NCBI RefSeq assembly: GCF_024498135.1
Contig: NZ_JANHOH010000014.1
Span: 1-64,000 of the forward strand
DNA: 64,000 nt
Reading direction: 5' to 3'
DNA from: Mucilaginibacter aquariorum
GTDB lineage: Bacteria; Bacteroidota; Bacteroidia; Sphingobacteriales; Sphingobacteriaceae
The position numbers and the translations under genes are program-made. Positions 1-10,400 of the stretch are shown in pieces; positions within the stretch are counted from its first letter, which is position 1, and each line of letters starts with the position of its first letter. The notes under the pieces are model-generated. The model was not told the origin of the DNA and did not search any database. It worked only from the letters and a program-made list of their open reading frames with translations.

Positions 1-51
1 AGGCCTCAGCTTTAAACTATCTAACACCAAACACTATTCACCAACAAAAAA

Positions 52-77
52 TCCTTGCCAGTATTACCTGACAAGGA
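52..77. terminator. weak hairpin upstream of the imu operon
   Basis: TCCTTG (52-57) pairs with CAAGGA (72-77), and CAG/CTG extends the stem after a mismatch. A run of six A precedes it, so on the minus strand it would read as stem plus T-run; on the plus strand it is followed only by a T-rich stretch. It may end a gene left of the window. The rest of 1-233 holds no gene that I can see. Confidence 0.3.
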
Positions 78-190
78 CTATATTTATTCTTTAATTATTG
101 TCAACTTATTTCAGGACAACTCACTCTTACAAGATTCTAATTCATCATCAAAACAAAAGTGAAAAATAAATTGTAATTATTGATATGAAT

Positions 191-207
191 TGCTAAAAAT
201 ATTAGCA
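191..207. promoter_or_regulatory. candidate operator of the imu operon
   Basis: A perfect inverted repeat TGCTAA-N5-TTAGCA sits directly upstream of the -7-like box of the imuA promoter, where a bound repressor would block RNA polymerase. Mutasome operons are SOS-controlled in other phyla, usually by LexA. Whether this palindrome is the local SOS operator is inference; no regulator gene lies beside it. Confidence 0.45.
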
Positions 208-215
208 TAGATTTG
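208..215 (+). promoter_or_regulatory. Bacteroidota -7 box for imuA
   Basis: TAGATTTG matches the Bacteroidota -7 consensus TAnnTTTG exactly and lies 18 bp before the imuA ATG. The -33 element is weak (TATG at 184-187). Confidence 0.5.
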
Positions 216-233
216 TATTGATAATTATTTGTT

Positions 234-959
234 ATGCCCGATGCTAAAAGAGAGTTGATTAACCGTTTGCAGAAAAATATTCTGCAATGGGAGGGTTATA
301 AGCCGCCTTCGCTTGGCGAAAGAAAAATATTCGGTTTAAATACTATTGAGGCAAACTTTCCAAATGGGGTATTTCCAATGCGTGCAGTACATGAAATGGT
401 TTGTGATAATACGGAACAGGCTACTGCTTCAAGTGGTTTTATAAGCGGGCTGCTATCAGTATTAATGCAGAACGGCGGGGCATGTTTATGGATCAGCTTA
501 TCCGGGAATATATATCCAATAGCCTTAAAATCATTTGAGGTTGAGCCTGACCGGATAATTTTTATACATCTCAATAAAGATAAAGATGTGTTATGGGTGA
601 TGGAAGAAGCCTTGAAATGTACCGGATTAATAGCTGTTGTAGGTGAATTGTCTGAGGTTGATTTTAAACAATCGAGACGTTTACAACTGGCGGTAGAACA
701 AAGCGGTGTAACTGGTTTTATTCTTCGTAACAGGTCTGATAAAATGGGTTCAACGGCTTGTGCTGCACGTTGGCAGATCAAACCTTTAGCAAGTGAACCA
801 ATAGATGGGTTGCCGGGATTAGGTTTTCCCCGCTGGCAGGTTGAACTGTTACGTGTACGTAATGGCAAGCCGGGGAATTGGGTTGTTGAATGGTCGGATG
901 GTGGGTTTACACCAATTGAGGAAAAACTATTAGAACATCAGATACAAAAAGTAGGATGA
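234..959 (+). CDS. imuA: ImuA-type translesion synthesis accessory protein
   Basis: A 241-residue protein and first gene of a three-gene mutagenesis cassette with ImuB and DnaE2. ImuA proteins are RecA/SulA-like-fold factors that work with ImuB and the error-prone polymerase after DNA damage. The sequence has the family's look: an FPNG-VFPMRAVHEM segment near residues 43-55, a strand rich in hydrophobics around 82-90 (ACLWISLSG), and a C-terminal segment with PGLGFPRWQVELLRVRNGKPG that is typical of bacterial ImuA. No classical Walker A motif is seen. The ATG follows a TAGATTTG promoter box and a palindrome. imuB starts 3 bp after the stop, so the two are probably translated together. The function rests on family resemblance and gene context. 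Confidence 0.85.
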   Translation: MPDAKRELINRLQKNILQWEGYKPPSLGERKIFGLNTIEANFPNGVFPMRAVHEMVCDNTEQATASSGFISGLLSVLMQNGGACLWISLSGNIYPIALKSFEVEPDRIIFIHLNKDKDVLWVMEEALKCTGLIAVVGELSEVDFKQSRRLQLAVEQSGVTGFILRNRSDKMGSTACAARWQIKPLASEPIDGLPGLGFPRWQVELLRVRNGKPGNWVVEWSDGGFTPIEEKLLEHQIQKVG

Positions 960-962
960 GCC

Positions 963-2459
963 ATGCAAAAGCGTTACATGGTAATATGGTTTCGTCATTT
1001 GGCGACGGATTGGCTGACGCTTCGCAAGCCGGAGATGAAGGATGTGCCTTTTGCTTTTATTGCTACCGAACGTAACCGTATTATAATTACTGCTGCTAAC
1101 CCTATAGCAGAAGCCCGGGGTGTATACCGGGGAATGACAGCGGCTGATGCCAAAGCTATTACCACCAATTTGCAAGTTGTGGATCACTTACCGGGTAAGG
1201 AAGCTAAATTATTAAGGCAATTAGGCTTATGGTGTATTAGATATACGCCGATTGTAGCTGTTGATCTGCCTGATAGTTTAATTTTGGATATATCCGGTTG
1301 TGCACATTTATGGAGTAGTGAACGTGGCTACTTAAAAGAGATAGTTAATAAATTAAGGTCATCAGGTTATGATGCAAGGGCTGCCATAGCTGATACCATA
1401 GGCGCTGCCTGGGCTAACAGCCATTATGGAAAAACAACACCTATTATTGCGAGCGGCACACAGGCAAATGCATTGCTTAACTTGCCTCCTATAGCTTTGC
1501 GGTTAGAAGGTAATGTACTGCAAAAGCTACAAAAATTGGGTTTGGTCACCATCAAAAGCTTTATGCAAATGCCACGGACTGTATTGCGAAGGCGATTTGG
1601 TGAGGGCTTCTTATTAAGGTTGGCGCAGGCTTTGGGGGTTGAAGACGAGCACCTTACTCCGCTCGTTCCGCCAGTACCTTATACTGAACGATTGCCTTGC
1701 CTTGAACCCGTCAGAACAGTTAAAGCTATTGAGATAGCCATCTCAAAATTATTGGAAGGGTTGTGTACGCGGTTGCAGTCGGAAGGTAAAGGAGTTAGAA
1801 AAGCAATACTTAAATGTTATCGTATTGATGGCAAAATGGTGCAGGGAAAGATCAGTACTAATCGCGGCTCGCATAGTGTTTCGCACTTGTTTAAACTTTT
1901 TGAGTTACAGATAAGTAAAATAGAACCTGCGTTAGGTATTGAGCTATTCCTTTTGGAAGCATCTAAGGTAGAAGATATTGATCTTGTACAGGAAAAATTA
2001 TGGGCTGGTAAGCCCGGCTTACAAGATAATGCTTTGGCAGAGTTGTTAGATAAGTTAGCCGGTAAAATTGGGGGTAAAGCTATATATCGCTATTTACCTT
2101 CAGAACATTACTGGCCCGAGCGTTCAGTTAAGCAAACCTCATCTCTATCCGATGTTCCGACAACCAGATGGCGAACCGACAGACCACGACCGTTACGCTT
2201 ATTGCAACGCCCCGAACCTGTTGAAGTAATGGCGTTGTTACCGGATTATCCACCAAAAGTTTTTACCTATAAAGGCAAGCGGCATGTAGTTGAGAAAGCA
2301 GATGGCCCCGAACGTATAGAGCGCGAGTGGTGGCAGGACAAAGGCCTGCACCGGGATTATTACGCAGTTGAGGATGCGGATGGACAACGTTATTGGCTGT
2401 TCAGGTCGGGGCATTATGATAATGAACCGCAATGGTACTTACACGGATTTTTTGCATAG
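963..2459 (+). CDS. imuB: ImuB, Y-family polymerase-like protein (catalytically inactive type)
   Basis: A 498-residue DinB/UmuC-fold protein, the scaffold that links ImuA, the sliding clamp and DnaE2 in mutasomes. The N-terminal motif that in active Y-family polymerases carries the first metal-binding Asp (DxDxFF) is replaced by the stretch around residues 7-12 (VIWFRH). The second site keeps an Asp (LILDISGCAHLW, about residues 104-115), but the usual acidic pair is absent, as in known ImuB proteins, so no polymerase activity is expected. The C-terminal 130 residues hold an RPRPLRLL-type segment and the ImuB C-terminal domain with a WW..DYY..ED..G..YWL pattern. dnaE2 starts 2 bp after the stop codon. 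Confidence 0.88.
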   Translation: MQKRYMVIWFRHLATDWLTLRKPEMKDVPFAFIATERNRIIITAANPIAEARGVYRGMTAADAKAITTNLQVVDHLPGKEAKLLRQLGLWCIRYTPIVAVDLPDSLILDISGCAHLWSSERGYLKEIVNKLRSSGYDARAAIADTIGAAWANSHYGKTTPIIASGTQANALLNLPPIALRLEGNVLQKLQKLGLVTIKSFMQMPRTVLRRRFGEGFLLRLAQALGVEDEHLTPLVPPVPYTERLPCLEPVRTVKAIEIAISKLLEGLCTRLQSEGKGVRKAILKCYRIDGKMVQGKISTNRGSHSVSHLFKLFELQISKIEPALGIELFLLEASKVEDIDLVQEKLWAGKPGLQDNALAELLDKLAGKIGGKAIYRYLPSEHYWPERSVKQTSSLSDVPTTRWRTDRPRPLRLLQRPEPVEVMALLPDYPPKVFTYKGKRHVVEKADGPERIEREWWQDKGLHRDYYAVEDADGQRYWLFRSGHYDNEPQWYLHGFFA

Positions 2460-2461
2460 CC

Positions 2462-5400
2462 ATGAGATACGCTGAATTACAAACCACATCAAATTTTAGT
2501 TTTTTGCGCGGCGGGTCGCATCCTGAAGAATTGGTTGAACAAGCTGCTGCTTACGGATATGATGCCATTGCCATAGCCGACCGGAATAGCCTCGCCGGTA
2601 TTGTTCGTGCACATATAGCAGCTAAAAAGTTAAACTTTAAATTTATTCCTGCTTGTAGGCTTGATTTGTTAGACGGGCCAAGCTTGCTTGCGTACCCAAC
2701 TAACCGGGATGCTTACGGCAGGCTTTCGGCTTTATTAACAGTTGGTAATTTACGGGCCGAAAAAGGAGAGTGCCATTTGTATAAAGCTGATGTTTATGCA
2801 CACAACGCAGGCATTAAATTTATCATCGTTCCACCTGATGAATTGAACACAAGGTTTGATTATGACGATGAGTTTAAAAATAATGTAAAGGAATATCATG
2901 CTGAACTTGGCCTATCATTATATATAGCAGCAACCCGCTCATATAGCGGTGATGATGCCAAACGATTAGCCCGTTTGTCAAAATTAGGCGTGCCTATGGT
3001 AGCTGTAGGTGATGTGCATTATCATGAATTAGCCCGGCGCGAGTTACAGGATATTTTAACCTGTATCCGGGAAAAATGTACTATACATACGGCAGGTTTT
3101 AAGCTGCATGCCAATGCAGAGCGGTTTATCAAACCGGTAGATGAAATATATCGCCTGTTCCGGCAATATCCTGAAGCTATTGAAAACGCCCTGATGATTG
3201 CAGATGCCTGTCAATTTTCGTTAGATACATTAAAATATATTGAGCCCGAAGAAAAGATAATTGATGGCCTTACACCGCAGGAACGCCTTACTAAATATAC
3301 CTGGGCTGGCGCACATGAGCGTTATGGTGAGAAGATACCAAAAAAGGTAGCTAACCAGATCGTGTTTGAGTTGGCCTTTATTGAAAAGCGTAAATTGGCA
3401 CCCTATTTTTTGCGGGTATACAAGTATACTCAAAAAGCCGAAGAGTTAGGCATTCTGCATCAGGGGCGTGGTTCAGCAGCTAACTCAACCGTTTGTTATT
3501 GTTTATCCATTACAGCGGTCGACCCTATGAAATCACGGCTATTGTTTTCACGCTTTATGTCGGATGCGCGGGAAGAGTGGCCGGATATTGATGTGGATTT
3601 TGAACATGAACGGCGCGAGGAGATCATCCAGTATATTTATGAGGACTATGGCCGGGAACACGCCGCTATTGTGGCTACTGTAACACAGGAACGGCACAGG
3701 GGAGCTATCCGTGATGCTGGTAAAGCAATGGGTTTATCAGAAGATACCATTAAACGTGTAGGTGCTACCATTTGGGATTTTAGTGAAGAAGGCTTTGATG
3801 AAAAAAGGTTGCGCGAACAAGGGCTAAACCCGCATGATCCGCTAATTCATAAAGTGTTGCATTTAACTACGCAACTAATGGGTTTCCCGCGGCAATTGGG
3901 GCAACATACAGGCGGGTTTGTGATTACTGATAATAAGCTATCAGATCTTTGCCCGGTAATGAATGCCCGCATGGAAAACCGAACCCAACTGGAGTGGAAC
4001 AAGGATGATTTGGAAGCATTGGGAATTTTGAAAGTGGATGTTTTGGGCTTGGGGATGCTTACCATGATCCGTAAAGCGTTTGATATGGTAAAGCAGCATT
4101 ATGATAAAACATTAACCTTAGCTAACGTACCACAGGATGATGAAAAAGTATATGAAATGATTTGCCATGCAGATACCATTGGCGTTTTTCAAATAGAAAG
4201 CCGGGCGCAAATGTCCATGCTGCCACGCTTAAAACCACAATGCTTTTATGATCTGGTGATTGAAGTAGCCATTGTTCGCCCCGGCCCAATTCAGGGTGAC
4301 ATGGTGCATCCTTATTTGCGCAGACGAAATGGTGAAGAACTCCCGGAATACCCCAAACCGGAGTTGGAAGAGATATTAAGCCGTACAATGGGTGTGCCGT
4401 TATTCCAGGAGCAAGCAATGGAAATAGCGATTGTTGCCGGGGGATTTACACCCGCAGAGGCTGATGAATTAAGGCGGAGTATGGCCAGTTTTAAGGCTAA
4501 TGGCAAATTAGGCTTGTATGAAAAAAAGCTGGTTGATGGCATGATGGAACGGGGATATGAGGAGGATTTTGCCAGGCGGATATTTAAACAGTTACAAGGT
4601 TTTGAAGGCTATGGTTTCCCGGAAAGCCATGCGGCATCATTCGCTTTATTGGTATACATTTCATCATGGCTAAAATACTACTATCCTGATGTATTTTGCG
4701 CGGCATTGCTCAATAGCCAGCCCATGGGTTTTTATCAACCGGCACAAATAGTACGCGATGCCATAGATCATCAGGTTAAAGTTTTACCAGTAGATGTAAA
4801 CTATTCTTTTTGGGATAATACACTCGAACAGAAAGACGGGGAATACTATACCGTACGATTAGGTTTCCGGCAAATCAAAAGCTTGCGTGAAGACGATATG
4901 CAATTACTGATTGATGGGCGCACACCTTTATACACTCATATTAATCAATTATGCAGCGCAGGTATTTCTGAAGCGGCTTTGGAGACACTGGCTGATGCAG
5001 ACGCTTTTCATTCATTAGGTTTAGATCGCCGTAAAGCTTTATGGGAAGTATCAGCTTTAGGAGATAGGCCAATGGCTCTCTTTGAAAGTACGCCATCAGA
5101 AAGTGTTAAAGAGGTGCAGATACAGTTACCGTTGATGACCGAAGGTGAACATGTGGTACAGGATTATTCATCAACCGGGTTGTCGCTAAAAAATCATCCG
5201 GTCGCTTTGGTTCGTGAAAAGCTGGCTTTGCTGCACAATACTAAAATTGCTGACTTGAAAAAAATGCAAGACGGCGACCCTGTAAGAGTAACAGGTTTAA
5301 TAACCGTTCGACAACGCCCGGGCACGGCTAAAGGCGTATTGTTTATGACCCTTGAAGATGAGACGGGCGCAGCCAATATTGTAGTTTGGCAGAACTTGTT

Positions 5401-5674
5401 TGATTACTATCGTAAAGAGATCATCCAGTCCCGTTTATTTATGGTGCAGGGCAAATTACAGATCGAAGGTGAAGTAATCCATGTGGTGGCTAATAAATGT
5501 TTTAACCTCAATAGCCTGCTACGTGGATTAACACAAATAAATGAAGACAACCTGCCGCTTTTAACATTGGCACGAGCAGATGAAACTACAAAGCCACATC
5601 ATGGAGGTAACAAAGGCGAACAACAAGCAGGTACACAGGAAGAGGTCTTTTATAAGGGAAGAAATTTTAGGTAA
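2462..5674 (+). CDS. dnaE2: error-prone DNA polymerase DnaE2 (ImuC)
   Basis: A C-family DNA polymerase alpha subunit of about 1070 residues, the catalytic part of the imuAB-dnaE2 mutasome that copies across lesions. An N-terminal PHP domain (about residues 5-210) is followed by the polymerase core. The metal-binding aspartates are visible in PDIDVDF (D375 and D377) and KVDVLGLG (D526). The fingers/thumb segments FPRQLGQHTGGFV and GFPESHAASFA are present, and an OB-fold (VRVTGLITVRQRPGTAKGVLFMTLEDETG) lies near residue 945-975. I chose ATG 2462, just after the imuB stop, over an in-frame ATG 30 bp upstream that would overlap imuB, because the protein then begins MRYAELQTTSNFSFLRGG as is usual for the family. 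Confidence 0.92.
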   Translation: MRYAELQTTSNFSFLRGGSHPEELVEQAAAYGYDAIAIADRNSLAGIVRAHIAAKKLNFKFIPACRLDLLDGPSLLAYPTNRDAYGRLSALLTVGNLRAEKGECHLYKADVYAHNAGIKFIIVPPDELNTRFDYDDEFKNNVKEYHAELGLSLYIAATRSYSGDDAKRLARLSKLGVPMVAVGDVHYHELARRELQDILTCIREKCTIHTAGFKLHANAERFIKPVDEIYRLFRQYPEAIENALMIADACQFSLDTLKYIEPEEKIIDGLTPQERLTKYTWAGAHERYGEKIPKKVANQIVFELAFIEKRKLAPYFLRVYKYTQKAEELGILHQGRGSAANSTVCYCLSITAVDPMKSRLLFSRFMSDAREEWPDIDVDFEHERREEIIQYIYEDYGREHAAIVATVTQERHRGAIRDAGKAMGLSEDTIKRVGATIWDFSEEGFDEKRLREQGLNPHDPLIHKVLHLTTQLMGFPRQLGQHTGGFVITDNKLSDLCPVMNARMENRTQLEWNKDDLEALGILKVDVLGLGMLTMIRKAFDMVKQHYDKTLTLANVPQDDEKVYEMICHADTIGVFQIESRAQMSMLPRLKPQCFYDLVIEVAIVRPGPIQGDMVHPYLRRRNGEELPEYPKPELEEILSRTMGVPLFQEQAMEIAIVAGGFTPAEADELRRSMASFKANGKLGLYEKKLVDGMMERGYEEDFARRIFKQLQGFEGYGFPESHAASFALLVYISSWLKYYYPDVFCAALLNSQPMGFYQPAQIVRDAIDHQVKVLPVDVNYSFWDNTLEQKDGEYYTVRLGFRQIKSLREDDMQLLIDGRTPLYTHINQLCSAGISEAALETLADADAFHSLGLDRRKALWEVSALGDRPMALFESTPSESVKEVQIQLPLMTEGEHVVQDYSSTGLSLKNHPVALVREKLALLHNTKIADLKKMQDGDPVRVTGLITVRQRPGTAKGVLFMTLEDETGAANIVVWQNLFDYYRKEIIQSRLFMVQGKLQIEGEVIHVVANKCFNLNSLLRGLTQINEDNLPLLTLARADETTKPHHGGNKGEQQAGTQEEVFYKGRNFR

Positions 5675-5842
5675 TCAGCATATATACTTGTTTTCCCCTT
5701 TTTTATGCCTTATAACTCCTCGTCAATTTATGTGTCGTAATCCACCCCCAAAATGTCGTTTTTACACAGCATATAATCTTTATATTCATTCGTTCTTTGT
5801 ATTGTCAATAAAATAAAATCAAAACAATTTAAATAACGCATT

Positions 5843-6718
5843 ATGAAAAGAGCAATTAAAGCATTTAATACCCTCAAACCGGTACTATTGATCGCTATTC
5901 TATTTTTTACAGTGTTTCAATCTAATGGCCAGCAGCTTAAGCCAGCAGCCAGTGGCTATGCACCTGTTAACGGCACTAAAGTTTATTACGAGGTATATGG
6001 CGAGGGTAAGCCCCTTGTTTTACTACATGGTGCATTTTATACCATTGAAATGAATTGGGGACAATTAATACCCGAGTTGTCAAAAACAAGAAAGGTAATT
6101 GCTCTTGAATTGCAGGGACATGGGCACACCCCGTATTCGGACAGGAAATTAGATATTGCTACGCTGGCAAGTGATGTGGAAGGGGTAATGAATTTTTTAA
6201 AAATTGATAGTGCTGATGTTGCAGGATACAGTATGGGTGGTTCCATAGCTTACCAGTTGGCAGTAAAAAGCCCTAAACGGGTTAGAAAATTAGTGATCAT
6301 TTCTTCTACCTATAAAACCGATGGCTGGCTGCCCGCTATAAATAATGGGTTTAAAGGTTTTAAGCCCGAATTTTTTAACAATACTCCTATAAAAGCGGCA
6401 TATGATGCAGTAGCACCCGACAAAACAAATTGGACAAAGTTTATTGAACAAATGATTGTTTTTGCCGGGGTGCCCTTTAACGTGGGTGACGCCAATATCG
6501 CGAAAATTACTTCGCCGGTATTGCTTATATCAGGCGATAATGATGGCCTGGACAAAGTGGAGTTGATGAAAACGTACCAATTACTGGGAGGTGGCGTATC
6601 TGCTGATTTAGGGCCGATGCCAAAATCACATTTAGCCATTGTTCCGGCACAAGGGCATGTGAGCTTAATGCAGCAAACGAAAACTATATCAGAATTTTTG
6701 AATGGGTTTTTACAATAA
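5843..6718 (+). CDS. secreted or periplasmic alpha/beta-fold hydrolase
   Basis: A 291-residue alpha/beta hydrolase with an N-terminal signal peptide (hydrophobic core about 13-24, cleavage probably near SNG-QQ at 29-30). The oxyanion segment LLHGAF (about 60-65), the nucleophile elbow GYSMGGS (Ser130), an acid in SGDNDG (Asp234 most likely) and a His in QGHVSLM (His272) give a complete catalytic triad. The substrate cannot be named; esterase, lactonase or haloperoxidase-like members all share this layout. It stands alone between dnaE2 and a RibD-like reductase, with 168 bp of AT-rich spacer upstream. Confidence 0.8.
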   Translation: MKRAIKAFNTLKPVLLIAILFFTVFQSNGQQLKPAASGYAPVNGTKVYYEVYGEGKPLVLLHGAFYTIEMNWGQLIPELSKTRKVIALELQGHGHTPYSDRKLDIATLASDVEGVMNFLKIDSADVAGYSMGGSIAYQLAVKSPKRVRKLVIISSTYKTDGWLPAINNGFKGFKPEFFNNTPIKAAYDAVAPDKTNWTKFIEQMIVFAGVPFNVGDANIAKITSPVLLISGDNDGLDKVELMKTYQLLGGGVSADLGPMPKSHLAIVPAQGHVSLMQQTKTISEFLNGFLQ

Positions 6719-6762
6719 CAAAATCGTACGGGGTATTCAATAGATAAACTAATTATAAACAA

Positions 6763-7332
6763 ATGAGAAAGATCAGAATTTTTGAACATATCTCGCTGGA
6801 TGGCGTGATAGAACACGACGGAGACTACACTTATGGCGCATGGACAATGCCCTATAGAAGCCCTGCCGGGGCGGCAATGCTCTTTGAGGCATACGGGCCA
6901 AACTTCGACCTGCTGCTTGGCCGCCACACCTACGATATATTTAGTGGTTTTTGGCCTAATGCCGGAGATTTCCCAATGGCAAATGCAATAAACGCTGCAA
7001 CAAAGTACATTGTAACCCACAAGCCCGACAGTTTGGAATGGGGTCCGGTAAAGGGTTTGAGCGGGGACGTTATTGAGGCGATCCGCGAGCTGAAGTCAAC
7101 AGATGGCCCCGACCTGATCGTGGTGGGAAGTTCGACGCTAACGTCTCTGTTGCTTGACCAGGGGCTGGCTGACGAGGTTGTGCTCATCACTTATCCGGTT
7201 TTACTTGGCCGGGGTAAACGCTTATTGTCGGACAGTATTGACGCCCGGGAGCTTGCTTTTGTTGACTCGAAGGCCACGGCCACGGGTTTGCTCCTCAACA
7301 CTTATAGACACGTTGGGCCGCTGAAGTCCTGA
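6763..7332 (+). CDS. RibD C-terminal / dihydrofolate reductase-like protein
   Basis: A 189-residue protein of the RibD_C (DHFR-fold) family. It opens with the family start RKIRIFEHISLDGVIE, has GRHTYDIFSGFW (about 49-60), a THKPD..W.PVKGL segment and the nucleotide-binding stretch DLIVVGSSTLTSLLL near 121-135. It ends with a strand TYPVLLGRGKRLL typical of this family. These stand-alone members are NADPH-binding reductases of unknown substrate. The gene follows the hydrolase by 44 bp and is closed by a hairpin terminator. Confidence 0.8.
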   Translation: MRKIRIFEHISLDGVIEHDGDYTYGAWTMPYRSPAGAAMLFEAYGPNFDLLLGRHTYDIFSGFWPNAGDFPMANAINAATKYIVTHKPDSLEWGPVKGLSGDVIEAIRELKSTDGPDLIVVGSSTLTSLLLDQGLADEVVLITYPVLLGRGKRLLSDSIDARELAFVDSKATATGLLLNTYRHVGPLKS

Positions 7333-7368
7333 TATGAGCGGAGTGCGAACGTTATCCTACCTGCTACG

Positions 7369-7403
7369 AAGCCTTCAGCGAGAGTTGGGGGCTTTTCTTT
7401 TTT
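7369..7403 (+). terminator. hairpin terminator after the RibD-like gene
   Basis: AAGCCTTCA pairs with TGGGGGCTT (with G:T pairs) around a short purine-rich loop and is followed by TTCTTTTTT. Confidence 0.6.
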
Positions 7404-7463
7404 ATCATGCAATGCCAACAAAGCCCGGGCGATCTGATGATATATATTTCAACCAATATATTG

Positions 7464-7471
7464 TAAATTTG
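7464..7471 (+). promoter_or_regulatory. Bacteroidota -7 box before the AraC-FtsX fusion gene
   Basis: TAAATTTG is an exact TAnnTTTG match and lies 26 bp before the TTG start used for the next gene. The -33 element is poor. Confidence 0.4.
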
Positions 7472-7497
7472 AAACAGCGTTAGGCTATCTAAATTAC

Positions 7498-10400
7498 TTG
7501 AATCCATATACATTTCATATCGACCTGTATGACCTGGCCTTCCTGGGGATGATATTTATTGGGCTGACTTTTGCCTTGCTGTTATGGTTCACCCCAAAAA
7601 CCAACCGGCTTGCCAATCGGTTTCTTGCCCTGGCTATCTGCACCGTCATTTTTTGGATGACCTGGGTTTTATGCATTGACATCCGGCTGGGCATATACTT
7701 TCCCCGATGGAGCTGGCTGCCACTGCAATTTTCGCTGGCGCTTGGCCCACTCATTTTCTTTTATGTACTTAAAATAACCCGGCCGGAGTATAAATTCCGG
7801 TCTAAGGATCTGCTGCATTTTAGTCCGCTGCTGCTGGAATTGGGTGCCCGGGCATTAGAAGTTAGGGAGAGCGTAAAAACCGGTGCAGTTACTTATAACA
7901 CACCAATCTTTCATCAGCTAAACCCGGTATTGCAATTGCTGGCGTTTGTTTCGGTCCTAATTTACCTTTACCTATCTCACAGGCAGGTAGAACGCTTTTA
8001 CCAACAGCAAAAATTTAACGGGGGCGACCGGTACCGGCACGAGTTGCGCTGGCTGCATAAATTAATTATGGGTTTAGGCTTGTTATGGCTGTTGTGGATA
8101 CCTTTTACAGCTGTAGATTATTTTTATTATCATAACCAATTAGGTGTTCGTGCTTATTATCCTTTATACCTCCTTTTCGCCGTAATGGCCATCTGGATGG
8201 CGGTTGTGGCCTTTTTAAAACAGGAGACCGGCGTGTTGGTCGAATTCCCTTCATTTTTAAAGCCGCCCCTCCCTGCAGAAATGAAGGAACGGGGTATATG
8301 GCTGAAAAAAACCGTGAAAGCAGGTTTATATTATCAGGACCCGGAACTAAGCTTAAGCTCACTTGCCGAAAAGCTTGAGTTGGGTCCTCATGAATTATCC
8401 CGGATCATCAATACTGTGCTTAAAAAAAGCTTCAATGATTTCATTGGTGAGTATCGGGTTGCGGATGTAGTTCAGAAAATGCAGAATCCTGCTTATGACC
8501 ACATCACTCTGCTGGGCATTGCATTTGAATCGGGGTTCAATTCTAAAACCACCTTTAACCGAACTTTTAAACAAATAACCGGGAAAAGCCCGGTGGAATA
8601 TAAGAACGAACTGAAAAAAGAGCGCCCATCTTATAATTTGGGGCGTAACCCCCGGTTTGCGACGGTAATTTCGTTTCAGGAAGCCACCCTTAAGTGGTCT
8701 CATCAGAAATTAAACCGCAACTTTATGGTTAAAAATTATTTTAAGATCGCCTGGCGAAACCTGACGCGTAATAAGAGCTATGCCGCTATTAATGTTACCG
8801 GCCTGGCTGTTGGTATTGCCGTTTGTATGGTGATATTTATCATTATACAATTTCAAACAAGCTTTGAGAATTTTCACTCCAGAAAAGATCGCATCTATCG
8901 TGTGTTAACCGAATATCATCATGCAGAGTCCGGAGAGATTTCTTATGCGAAAAATGTTCCCTTTCCAATGCCCGTAGGATTGAAAACAGCCTTTCCTGAA
9001 ATAGAACAAATAGCCCCAGTATATGCGAGCCACAATGACGAGCTGCAAGTACTTGATGATAACGGAAACCCTATAAAAAATTTTAAAGAGCAGAGCGGTG
9101 TATTTTATACGTCGCCTTCATTCTTCAAAATGTTTAATTTCCCGCTACTGGAAGGTTCGTATGCTTCATTAAAAGATCCTGACAATGTATTGCTCACAAA
9201 AGAGATCGCTGAAAAATATTTCGGAGACTGGAAAACAGCAATGGGTAAAACCATCAATATAACAGGATATTATAGTATCGGTGCGGGGTTATTTCAATTC
9301 CCGCCAAGGGCGCTGAAGGTTTCAGGCATTCTCGCAACCATACCTGCAAATACAGATTTTCAGCTAAAATTGGTGGTGGCCTATGGAACAGATTTTACAG
9401 GAGATAAACAATACGGATTTCAGCAGCCTGGTTTGAATGGAACAGCTCCTGATTTTGGTTGTTATGTTTTGTTGCCGCCAAATGTTTCTGCCGACCATTT
9501 TAATCAGCAACTAAGAGCATACACACGAAAGGTGGCACCAGCCGGCAATAAGGATAGCCACATTATACAACCTATAACCGAGGTGCATTATGACACACAA
9601 ACAGGTAATTACAGCAACAAAACAATTAGTCGTGAACTGCTCAATGTATTGTGGCTGATCTCAGCATTCATCCTGTTAATTGGCTGTGTAAATTTCGTCA
9701 ATTTATCCACGGCGCAGGCCGTTAATCGTGCAAAAGAGGTTGGCGTAAGAAAAGTTTTGGGAAGCAGTAAGTCTCAATTACAGATCCAATTCATCCTTGA
9801 AACAATTTTAATAGTTACAGGTGCGGTACTGCTTGCAACAGTTATAACAATATTTGCATTGCCTTATGTAAATAAGCTGTTAGAACTTTCGCTTTCATTC
9901 AACCTATTTAGCAACCCGGCAATTATTGTATTTCTTTTGGCGGTAACAATTGTGGTATCCGCACTCGCTGGGTTTTATCCTGCTCTTATTTTATCACGTT
10001 TTAATCCTGTTAACGCTTTAAAAAGTAAGATAACGGTAAATACGACCAACGGATTTTCATTGAGGAGGGGGTTGGTAGTGTTTCAATTTATTATTGCGCA
10101 GGCGCTCATTATCGGAACACTCATCATTATACAACAGATGAATTATTTTATGAATCGACCGCTGGGGTTTGATAAAGATGCGATTGTAAATGTTGCCTAC
10201 CGCCCAGACAGCACCGGCGCAAAGCTGACGGATTACTTAAAGCAGCAGTTATTATTAAACGGTGTGCGAGCAGTGAGCTTCAATTCTAACTCACCGATAG
10301 AAGATAATGATAATATGTTTACCACATTTAAATTTGATAATGCGATAAAGAATGCGGATTTCCAGGCGATCACCAAGTTTGCCGACAATGACTATGTGCC

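Noticed and set aside
296..868. 190-codon open frame antisense to imuA
   Set aside because: It mirrors the codon pattern of imuA, has no promoter or family likeness, and overlaps a well-supported gene fully.
5580..5816. 78-codon frame across the end of dnaE2
   Set aside because: Most of it lies in another frame of dnaE2 and the tail is low-complexity; no family is recognisable.
6310..7020. 236-codon open frame antisense to the hydrolase and RibD-like genes
   Set aside because: It spans two clear genes on the other strand and looks like a shadow frame.
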